From NCBI RefSeq assembly GCF_018320785.1, contig NC_054865.1, positions 40,241,398 through 40,305,397 on the forward strand: a stretch of 64,000 nt of DNA, read 5' to 3'. The notes under the pieces are model-generated. The model saw only the letters and a program-made list of their open reading frames with translations, was not told where the DNA came from and ran no database searches. Within the stretch, counting starts at the first letter, position 1. The number at the start of each line of letters is the position of its first letter. The stretch is from Cheilinus undulatus. Its lineage: Eukaryota > Chordata > Actinopteri > Labriformes > Labridae. Of this stretch, positions 13,406 through 22,870 are shown piece by piece. The position numbers were made by a program, and so were the translations under genes.

Positions 13406-14274
13406 TCAGGAGTTGTACAGTAAAATATGAATTTTACTTATTGGTAATGACAACATGAGAAAATTGATCTTAAAACTATTTTTTTTTCTCAGGTAAAGTC
13501 ACTCTATAAAGTAAAACAACAGCTGTTTGGAGGTGTGATATAGAAAGCTATCACTGTATTGTACTCCAGTAAAAGTGCAGTTACTCCGGTTAAATCTTAA
13601 TCACTGATTTCAAAATTTACTCAAGAAGTACATGTACCCGAAAAAACTACGCAGTTACAGTCATTTGAGTTTATGTAGTTAGTTGCTTACCAGTTTTCAG
13701 CGGTTCAAAACCAACGAGACATGCGTATTCACTGAACTACTCCTGCTGCAGGTGAGACGAGGCGCCAAAATTTACCAAAGCAGACACTAGCCAAAACTAT
13801 ACAGGTACATTTTGCAGATCATGTGATTATTTTAGTCTACCTGTTCAAGCATGGTGAAAGCGAGTGCATTTACATACCAAAAAGTGTTGGATTATCCCAG
13901 TCTATCTACAGTTTACCTTGTTTTTCTTGAAGAAAATCGTCCAATGGATGGCCAGGTGTGCACTATTTCTCTGATCACTTAACAAGGTAAGAAAACAATA
14001 CTTAAAACTAAACCCCACAAAGCTGAGTTTTATTCGTTACCTTTGACCAGTCTTACAAACGCGTTTTTAATAGTTAACACAGTCCACATTTTCCTCCGGT
14101 TTCCCCGATATTGATGCTGCTCCAACTAAAACAGATGGAACGTCGGAAATACTTCGTTTGGGTAGGACGGTTTTCAGTGACGTACCGGGCACCGGTCAGT
14201 GAAGTGCAAAACCCAAACAATATACCAATGCAGTCTTGCTGACATCCGAAAGAGATCACTGAATTCGTCAATAC
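13406..14274. other. nsun3 upstream region
   Basis: No repeat family or gene is recognised. The last 250 bases are less AT-rich and have a CRE-like TGACGTAC near 14178 and GGAA/TTCC ETS-like cores, so they probably contain the TATA-less nsun3 promoter. An in-frame TGA lies shortly upstream of the nsun3 ATG, which fixes that ATG as the first in its frame. Confidence 0.45.
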
Positions 14275-17200
14275 ATGAACCCGGAGAGGTTATATATTCT
14301 TTTCTGTCCACGGAGGTTAATTTTCTCTAAATTTGAAAAGTCACTTCCGTGGTGCCTGTGGTCATCTAACGTTTTCTGTCACACGGTTCACGAGGATGAT
14401 TTACAACTCCACGAGCAAAGAGGACCCTCCATTAACCAGGTAAACAACTATTTTGTAATTCTTTTTTAGGTCATCCATTGACCTAAAGTCACCATTAAAG
14501 TTCATTTGTTCAGTTACGTTCACAGTTGAACGTTTCTACTCCGCGATTATTACTGTGCGAACAACTAGTTATTCTTGCTCAGTTGCAGTATGCCATTTAA
14601 GCTAATATGACTTGTGAATATTTGAGGAGCTGGCATTCACAATTAGCAAATCATTGTCTTTTATTAACAGTTATTCACTGACAAGACAGATTTGGTAATT
14701 AACATCCACCAGGGGTAGTGACTGTACAAGACACTGACAGCAGTGTAATGCAATTTTAACCAAAGTTAAAAGCCTTCATAGTGAGGAAATCCCTCTCAAA
14801 ATAGCATGTAAATCTGACTCATCAGTTTTTTGGTCGGTATTTCACTGTAAATTTTAATCACTGCAAGAGGAAATACTCCTGGGACTCAGTCAATATTAAT
14901 AATGGTGATAATGATAATTTTATTTACATGGCACTTTTTGAAACACAGTTCTCTTTACGTCAGAAACACAAAATTACACAGATTGAAACAATGTTTAAAA
15001 ATGGTTTAAAACTTTGAGCACCTGAGCTTTGACAGCTCGTGAGATAAAAACAAGTTTTACAGACCAAAATTAGACTGAAACAACTTTTAATTTGGCAACA
15101 AGGTCTAAAGAAGGTACTCTGGACGGACGAGTCCAAGTCTGAACTCTTCGGTCAGCATCGTCGTGTTTATGTCTGCAGAAAAGCTGGAGAACGTTTTGAT
15201 GCCAGATGCATTGCATCCACAGTGAAACACTGTGGAGATTCTATTATGGTATGGGGTTCCATTTGTGGATAGGGTGTGGGCCAATTAGTGAAAATGGACG
15301 GTATCATGAGCAAGAACGTCTACCACAACATCTTAGTGCATCATGGAATCCCTTCTGGACTGAATCTGATTGGCCGTGGGTTCATATACCAACAAGACAA
15401 TGACCCCAAGCATACTTCAAAGCTGTGCAGAGACTATTTGACCAAGAAAAAGGAATCTGGAGTACTGGAACTGATGGACTGGCCAAGTCAAAGTCCGGAT
15501 TTGAATCTTATTGAACAAATTTGGGCTTTAGTAGATTCAAAGATTGATGGCACAAAAGTTTCATCTAAATCAAGTCTGTGGGAACAGCTAGAAACTATTT
15601 GGAACTCAATAACAAAAGAGACTGTCAAAGGGGTGCAGGTGGCCGAGTGGTTAAGGCGTGCCCCATGTATGCAGACGGCCCAGGTTTAAATCCGGTCTGA
15701 GGCCCTTTACTGCATGTCTCTCCCGGGCTCTTGTCCCTGTTTCCGACTCTATCCACTATCCTCCTCTATTAAATAAAGGCAAAAAAATGCCCAAAAGTAC
15801 ATAAAAACAATGTCAGCAAGAATGTAAAAGGAGGCCATACAAAATATTAAGTTTTTTGTTTATTATGTGTGAAAAAGGACTATTTAATTGTTTCAGTTTG
15901 TATTTGCCAAATAAATAACAACATTTTCAGTTTTAAACAAGTTTTGATAGATTTCTAAAATATTTATGTTTTCTCGTTTTTATGACAGGTGGTCTAAAAA
16001 ATTTGTTTAGTTTCAGCCACAAACTTCTCAGGCATGTTGTGGGGACCTCTGAGACCAATATAAACTTGTCTTAAAAGGGTATAATATGTGACCTTTAAAG
16101 CATAGTTTTTATTTGATTTCAGTTAACCAAAATGTTTTAAAATTTTAGTTTAAGTTATTAAGTCAGTTTCAGTTGACTATGATAACCTGGAATAGCAATC
16201 ACAGATTTAAACAGTGTTATCAGAGAGATTAATTTCAGAAGTCTGTGTGTTTTCTTGTCCTCTGAGTTCAGGATTCTCACCACATTCTGTTTGAACAGGT
16301 AACAAAAAGACCCAAAAAAGAAAGACCCCCATGTCCATCAGTCCTTGACCACTTTGATAAGCAGTACAGTCAGGAACTTGGCAACCTATGGACCTCTGCA
16401 AGGTAAATTTTCTCTGTTAAACTTTCTGCAGTTCACACATGGCACTATTTGTACCCTTCCTTCATTGGAATTGCTCTTCTCTTACAGAGCAGTCCTCCTG
16501 GACCCTCCCTCTTGGCAGTATGGAGTCATGCTCAACCGCTTCAGTGCTGTGACAGACATCACACAGATTCTCCAATCACAGGGCTTTTCTTCATTGCTGC
16601 CACAAAGAGATGTCTCCAAGTTGCCTCCTAATGCCCCCTCAGCATCATCAAACTCTAAATACAAAACAGGGATTAACTCTCTGCTACTGCCCCACGTCAG
16701 GTCCAGGTGCCCTCCTGATGACGCCACCTGTGAGACAATCAGCCAGGACCTTCAGTCTGAGCCCCTACTTAATTTGCCCCTCCCATCATTACAGTGCTAT
16801 ATCCATCCATATGCACTGCAGTTTCCCTCGCAGGCTCACAGGCCTGGCCAGCTGAAGCAGTATTACCTGTTGAATGCAGCCTCACTGCTCCCAGTGCTGG
16901 CACTACAAGTCAGTGATAGGGAGAAGGTCTTGGATCTTTGCTCTGCTCCTGGGGGTAAAGCTATTGCCATGATGCAGTGTGCCAATCCAGGTAAGGGCAA
17001 ACATTTACAAGGGAGTTTGCAAATATTTTAGGATTTCATTGCAAACTGTTCACTAAAATTTTAAATGAATGCACTAGTTGATCATAGAGTTGATAAATTA
17101 TGCATGAACGGCTGAGAATACACCAGTTTTTGACTTAGCAGTTAATAATACATATTAAAATCTGTTTTTTATGTGCAATATTATCTAGTTTTCTTTGGCT

Positions 17201-20200
17201 AATAACTTCAAAATATGTGGTATACCTTGATTTAGGGTTGCTGTCTCGTTTTTTAATGAAAGAGGCAACTTGAGTGCATCAATGAAACATCTCGTGCAAT
17301 TTTGTTCACATTGAGTTTAGAATGAATGTACAGGTACATCACAGAGAATTTAATGTAAAAGTTATTTTTTCCTCTTTACTTCTAGATTCTAGATTCTAGA
17401 TTCTTCCTCATTAATTCTAGATTTGTCTCGTGCAAAGTGAACATTTCAGGACTTTTTTGTTTGAATATTAATGATTACAGCTTACAGCTCACGAAAATCC
17501 AAATTTCACTCTTTCAAAATATTAGAATATTGTGGAAAAGCCACTGCTGAAAGGGCAGGCTGTTCTCAGAGGCTGTATCAAAGCATATTCATGGAAAGTT
17601 GACTGGAAGGGAAAAGTGTCAAGTCAATGTTTATTTATATAGCACATTTTTAAAAACAACCTTAGTTGCTTTACAGGCTTAAACAATATGTTAAAAGATA
17701 TAATGAAAATAAAAGTGTGGTAAGAAAAGGAGCACAGCTAGCATGGATGAGCTCAGCCTTCAAAGGACTGTCAAACAAAGCAGATTCAAGAACTTGGGGG
17801 GGACTTCACAAGAATGTAACTGAGGTTGGAGTCAGTGGATCAAGCGCCACCACACACGGACAGTTCCAGGAAAAAGACTAGGAGCGTTGTGTGCCTAGTG
17901 TCAAGACATTCCTGAACCACACACACCTGAGCCAAGGAGGAAAAGAACTGGACTGTTGCTCAGTTAAAAATGCATTTAGCAGTTCATTTGGAAATCAGTG
18001 CCCCAGAGTCTGGAGGAAGATCAGAGAGGTCTAGAATCAGATGTAGTTAAGTCCAGTGCTTCAGTTTCTACAGTCAGTGATGGTTTGGGGTGCCATGTCA
18101 TCTGCTGCTGTTGGTCCACTGAGCTTTATCAACTCGCTGCCAGCCATCTACCAGGAGATTTTAGAATACTTTATAATTGCATCTGCTCAGTATATTATAG
18201 AGATACTGATTTCCTTTTCCAGCAAGGACTTAGCACCTGCCCACAGTGAAACCAACACTACCAGAAACTGGTTTGCTGATCATGGTGGTACTGTGTTTGG
18301 TTGGCCAGCCACCTGCTCTGACCTGAACCCCATAGAGAATCTCTGGGGAAATGTTGAGGAAGATGAGAGACAGCAGACTCAACAATACAGACGAGCTGAA
18401 GGCTGCTGTCAGAGCAACCTGGGCGTAATAACACCCCAGCAGTGCTATAGACTGATTGTCTCCATGCTATGTTACATTGTTGCAGTACCGGTAATTAGTA
18501 CTTAAGGAGCCTCAACCACCTACTGCCGCATAAATTAACATACTTTTCTGTATTATAAATCTTTTCTATACTGGTGTTTTGTGATATTCTAATATTTTGA
18601 GATGTTGGATTTTTGATTTTCATGAGCTGGAAGCCATAATCATCAAAATTAAAACAAAAAAGTCAAATATTTCACTTTGTATGATAGAAATCTAGAACAA
18701 ATGGAAATTTAACATCTTTAATTAAATCACAGGACAAAAAAGAATTTCTACATAATATTCTAATTTTTTTAGATGAATCTGTAGAGTTGAGTCTTGTATC
18801 TACATTGCTGATGCTGAATTGGTGTCATTTTTTGCCTGCTTTGAATAGCTTACATCGATTAAATGTTGGTCATTTCCTATGTTATGTTCCAGCCCTCCTT
18901 TGCTGTAATGAACCAGACCCTCACAGAAGAGACTGGCTTAGCAGAACCCTGGAGTCTTTCCTGCCTCACTCACTAAGCACCAGAGTGGTTGTGACTGCAA
19001 AGGACGGACGCTCTTTTGGGGAACATGAAGCAGGAACATATGACAAGGTGGGGAGGGTTGTGTTTTTTGAATTATGCAGGTATATATTGCTTCAAAGTCT
19101 AAAACATTGAAGTGTCACACTTCTTATTCAAAGCCATGGTTAGAAATGAATGAACACAGCAAGCCTTTGAACAGATGCTAATAAACCCAGAGGAAAATAA
19201 GAAAACTTTATCGAGAAAAGAGCCATGAAGAGGCGGACAAATGGCTCGGAGGAATCAAAAAACTCAAAGTGACTGATAATGGAGTAAAATATTGAGAAAA
19301 AGGAGAGCACAGACTCCAGAGTAAGACGGTGTGAACAAAGACTGAAAGGCAATAAAGTAGTACAAACAGACTGCACAGATTCACACAGTTTTTTGGCAAA
19401 GCAGTATTTGTGGGAATACTCTCAGCTGAAGGAAAATTTTCTAAAGCTGTTATTGCTGATTTTAATTATCTACTGAGTGTAAAATGCAACAGAAGGATGA
19501 CTGACCTACATTTTTCTTTGATAAAGCAGGTGCTATGGGGAAAATATTACCTATAGTTGCATTATTTTACAGGTCCCTTGCATTTGTCTTTTTATCTGCT
19601 CTTACCTCCATTAATTATTCAAATATCCTTGCTCCTTCACTTTGCCTTATGACCCTTCTTTCCCTCACAGTTATTAATGTTTTGGCCCCTCTATCTCTTA
19701 TTTGTTATCTTCTGTTGCAGGTCTTAGTCGATGCCCCTTGCTCTAATGACAGGAGCTGGTTGTATTCAAGCAGCAGCCAGCAGGGGGAACAAAGAATAAA
19801 GGAAAGATCCAGGCTGCCTGTGCTTCAAGCTCAGCTGCTTAAGTAAGCCTTATATATATCATGAATAAATGTCTGCAATGTGGCCACACAATTTGAACAA
19901 GTGAATTTCCAAAAAAAGACAACTTTGTTTTGTTTCATGTGAGGAATAGCAAAACATTACCTTCATTTTAAATGATTCAAAAATTATTTTAAACAATTTC
20001 TGAAAGAAAATGACATAATCACAGTTACAGATTTCATGTTTGGATGTTATAGTTATTTCTGGTAAACAGCTCTTAAACACGGTTCCATGGTAACAATATC
20101 ATATGTGTTTAGAAGCACCATCATATAATGTGAGGAGGGAGGAGACACTTGACTTGCAGTGGTGTACATATTATGTATATAAGTGGTGACAATTAGTATG

Positions 20201-20626
20201 CAACTTAATATAAAGCAGCTTTCCAAGCAGTGTTTGAAATGGAAATTTAGTCCTTTGTTATGAAGTGCAGAATTTTCTTCTCCCTGCAGGTCTGCATTGT
20301 CAGCTGTGCGTCCAGGAGGCGTTGTGGTTTATTCAACCTGCACACTGTCCAGATCTGAGAACTACGCTGTGGTTGAGACAGTGTTGAATGATTGTCCTGA
20401 GGCTGAACCTGAAAACCTTTGGGAAGAGATTGCCATTCCTTTATCAAAATACTTTACATTTAGCCCTGCTTCCCCTGATCATGGACAGACACTTTGCAAA
20501 ACCTCCCTGCAGCTCCAGAACAGTACTGTGTCCTCTTATCAACACAGGCTTGGCATTTTAGCGGTGCCTCAGCCTGGCAAGACCTGGGGACCCATGTTTT
20601 TGTCTCGGATTAGAAGGAAAAAATAG
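14275..20626 (+). CDS. nsun3: mitochondrial tRNA cytosine-5 methyltransferase NSUN3
   Basis: Six exons: 14275-14439, 16299-16402, 16488-16990, 18893-19047, 19721-19842 and 20290-20626. All have GT-AG junctions with matching phases, giving 461 aa. Exon 2 encodes SVLDHFDKQYSQELG, close to human VVLDHFEKQYSKELG. SAM-binding motif I is DLCSAPGGK (about 239-247). The two catalytic cysteines of the NSUN family are in DAPCSND (Cys 316) and YSTCTLS (Cys 367). The C-terminus has the KTWGPM block. NSUN3 makes m5C at the wobble base of mitochondrial tRNA-Met, the precursor of f5C, so it is needed for mitochondrial translation. Human NSUN3 is 340 aa. The extra length comes from exon 1 (55 aa, basic and hydrophobic, plausible import signal) and a Ser/Pro-rich insert in exon 3 (about 125-195). 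Exon 1 rests on splice logic alone and is the least certain part. Confidence 0.9.
14910..14990 (+). repeat. short dispersed repeat (TTTATTTA..TGGCAC type)
   Basis: TTTTATTTACATGGCACTTT followed by GAAACACAGTT resembles the very common fish phrase built on TTTATTTATATAGCACTTTT. A related stretch lies at 17622-17680. It sits in nsun3 intron 1 just ahead of the Tc1 fragment and may have replaced that element's left end. The class is not known to me. Confidence 0.4.
15100..16008 (+). mobile_element. Tc1-like DNA transposon, 5'-truncated, in nsun3 intron 1
   Basis: The conceptual reading gives the DDE domain of a Tc1-type transposase in pieces. LWTDESKSELFG is near 15117, MVWGS near 15247 followed by an in-frame stop, then QQDNDPKHTSK, DWPSQSPDLNLIEQIW and ETVK. 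The C-terminus resumes after a SINE and ends GGHTKY-stop at 15850. The right terminal repeat is decayed (GGTGGTCTAAAAAATTTG near 15985) but matches the ends of the element at 38809-39356. The N-terminal DNA-binding part and left terminus are missing. A stop, a frameshift and the SINE make it inactive. Confidence 0.85.
15631..15792 (+). mobile_element. tRNA-derived SINE inside the Tc1 transposase
   Basis: It starts GGGTGCAGGTGGCCGAGTGG. Box A is TGGCCGAGTGG at 15640-15650 and box B is GGTTTAAATCC at 15683-15693, the spacing of an RNA polymerase III promoter. The body has CTGCATGTCTCTCCC and ends in AAATAAAGGCAAAAAAATGCCC. It splits the transposase frame between ETVK and KYIKTMSAR, and CAAAG/CAAAAG flanks suggest a short target duplication. 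It is a retroposon, not a working tRNA gene. Confidence 0.88.
16100..16190 (+). repeat. end fragment of TTAGTTTTAGTT MITE family
   Basis: The stretch from TTTTTATTTGATTTCAGTTA to GACTATGATAACCTGG matches the right end of the complete hAT-like MITE at 43533-43991 (TTATTTAGTTTCAGTTAACT ... AACTATAATAACCTTG). The left part is missing. Confidence 0.55.
17331..18781 (+). mobile_element. full-length Tc1-like element in nsun3 intron 3, decayed transposase
   Basis: TA dinucleotides at 17329-17330 and 18782-18783 flank it. The left end CAGGTACATC..AGAGAATTTAAT pairs loosely with the right end ATATTCTAATTTTTTTAGAT..CTG. Subterminal inverted repeats are better preserved. GATTACAGCTTACAGCTCAC near 17472 mirrors GTGAGCTGTAA-like sequence near 18620-18640, and CAAAATATTAGAATAT near 17515 is mirrored by ATATTCTAATATTTTG near 18584-18599. 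Between them are transposase remnants in several frames: an MVWGAMS-like stretch near 18085, then a GWPATCSDLNPIENLWGN block near 18298. A short TTTATTTATATAGCAC repeat at 17622-17680 appears to be inserted within it. Numerous stops make it inactive. Confidence 0.8.
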
Positions 20627-21983
20627 TGTGTATCCTCCTGTGCTGAGAAGATATGTGGGTACAAATGGATATAAACATAGACATTTTTGTTTGTACTGCT
20701 GTTGTTACCTCCGGGTCCACCTCGTGGGACTGGCTTACAACTCACTCACACAAACAGAAGCGGTGTAGACTCTATACAGTGCCAGCTTGAGACACTTAAA
20801 GAGGGGGAAAGTAACAGCAGCAGTACTTCAGACAGGCTGATAAAATGTCATTGTTTCCATGTAGGCAAAGATGCTCAGCTGTGTCAGTACTTGGCCATCT
20901 GCAGGACAATAAGTAATGCAGCTGTAGTTAAAAGTTTGTAGCTCTTCTTTATATGTGTGCCTCATGAAAGTTCTGCATATAAAGATATAATATGCTGTAT
21001 TTTTTATCACTAAAATAATAATAGATTTAAAAACATCCCAACTCAACATGTTACTGCCCAGTTTCTTCATAAAAAACAGACTGGCATCAGACTCCTTCTG
21101 GGTTTGTTGTTCTTGGCTCTGTGTTCACACAGATGGGACAAGAGTACAAGTGCCAAGCGGAGTTCCCAAACCAAGACTTTACTTGACCTAAAATATTTGA
21201 TATGAAATAAAAAGTAAATTAACTTTGAACTGCACATTTGTGTGGATGTCAGTCTTGCAAATGCTTGCAACCATGCCAGTTTTTGCCTGATTCCTCCCTG
21301 GAGAGATATCAGATGGTTCTAAAGATTATCTTGACATATTTTCCTGTGGTGTGTTTACAGTGATCTTTCCCTCCCTGATCTGCTTGCAAGACAGAGCCAC
21401 TCTGACTTCAGATTGCAAACAAACATGTTTGATATCTACAATCAGAAATCCTATTGTGCGGGTGGAATACCAAGGACAACCGAGCAGGCATTTGCAGGAA
21501 TTTTTGACATATCAGAACAATAGCCAGTCAGGAAGCAAGCTGACCAAAGGACAAAACGCAACAAGCACAGCCATCGCAAAGGTGGTAAATGTGAAATATA
21601 AAATCAGATGGAAGTCAGAAACGTGGGACCAACTTGTTGATCTTTGACAGCATGAGTTTGACCCCTGTAAAACGTACCACAATCAAACTGACGGGAGGGT
21701 GTTGGGGCAAAATTTCTGCTGTAATGGATTTATTAGATAGCAAACAGCTAGCTGCATTCGGCTCGTTTACTCTGAAGTCATGTTTGGCTGTGTGAGATTT
21801 GGAGTTTTGAGAGTGGAGACTCTGGTTGTTGAGGAACAGAATCTGTAAGTGTGTGGCAGGACTGCTCACAGTCAGCTAGGCACCTGAAAAAAAAAACAGA
21901 ATGGGTAATCACCAGTTATGATTTATTAATGAGGTAATTCATTTGTGTTGAATCTGTAGCATTAGTGTTAGCATGTGTCCCAT
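20627..21983. other. nsun3 3' flank, no gene recognised
   Basis: The first part should be the nsun3 3' UTR. An AATAAA at 21206-21211 is a candidate polyadenylation signal. The ORFs at 20687-20941, 21351-21647 and 21615-21869 are short, unlike any family I know, and not called. Confidence 0.4.
21206..21211 (+). promoter_or_regulatory. candidate nsun3 polyadenylation signal
   Basis: AATAAA about 580 nt after the nsun3 stop, the clearest canonical signal I noticed there. Its use is inferred. Confidence 0.4.
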
Positions 21984-22870
21984 CTAACAGTTACCTCATT
22001 TTGGAGCTAAAAAGTGTATAAAGCTATTGTTGGGTTTAGATGTTGAAATTACTATTATTTGCCCATTTTTGCCACTGTAAACCAATTTTTGCAAGCATCA
22101 ACCCATTTTGGCCACTTCAAACTCATTTTTGCTACTTTTTAACCTCTTTCCACTACTATTTCTGTCTTTCCTAGTTTCAACCCCCATTTATCCAGTTTGG
22201 CCACTTTTCACAAACTTTTGCCTCTTTTGACTCATATTTGCCACTTTTTAAACCCCTTTTCACCGCTTTTCTGTCACTTTTATCTCATTTTTACTGCTAT
22301 GTCCTTTGTTTTTACAAGTTTCAACCCACATTTACACAATTTTGCCACTTTTCACTTATCTTGCCTGTTTTAACCCATTTTGCCTATTTTAAAAGCAATT
22401 TTCATTACTTTTTCTGCCCATCTTTGCTACTTTTACCCATTTTTGTGCATTTTTGCCACTTTAAAACATATTTCATATCATATCATGCCACTCCCCATCA
22501 TTTTTTGCATGTAAAAATTGTTTTCTTCTTTCTGTTTGTGCACATAATGGCTTGGCTTTGAAGTCTGACATGACCATCCTTATCATTTAGTTCAGTGTGC
22601 CCATCCTGATTGCTAACATTACCAAAAAAGGTCATTCTGTTTGAAGAAAAGGGGTTTACATTACATTACATAAAAAAGCCTCCATTGTATTACAGTTAAA
22701 TGAACGCATTTTTGTTGCTTTCATAAGAATTGTTTTCATTTAGGCAAAAAATGGTTATCACAGCTGAACGTAACACTGGACCATGATTTTGCAGATCTCC
22801 ATGGGCTCCCGATTTGGCTTGGCCCCCTCCCCTTTATCCCACTTCATGGGCCGTCTTGGTGCCTGGTGGT
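21984..22870 (+). repeat. long dispersed repeat with TTTTGCCAC(TTT) core, copy 1
   Basis: It starts CTAACAGTTACCTCATTTTGGAGCT and ends near a GGGC(C)CC..TGGCT(T/G)GGCCC block. Between these is about 450 bp of pyrimidine-rich degenerate repeats based on CCATTTTTGCCACTTTTAAC. The same three-part layout, in the same order, is found at 62689-63425. The plus-strand ORF at 22238-22561 (Phe/Leu/His-rich) is made of this core and is not a gene. Confidence 0.7.

Noticed and set aside
15632-15705. Possible tRNA gene (box A and box B present)
   Set aside because: The sequence does not fold as a complete cloverleaf by eye, continues into a SINE body and tail, and sits inside a transposon. It is a tRNA-derived SINE head.
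22238-22561. 107-aa plus-strand ORF
   Set aside because: It is made of the degenerate TTTTGCCACTTTT core repeat.
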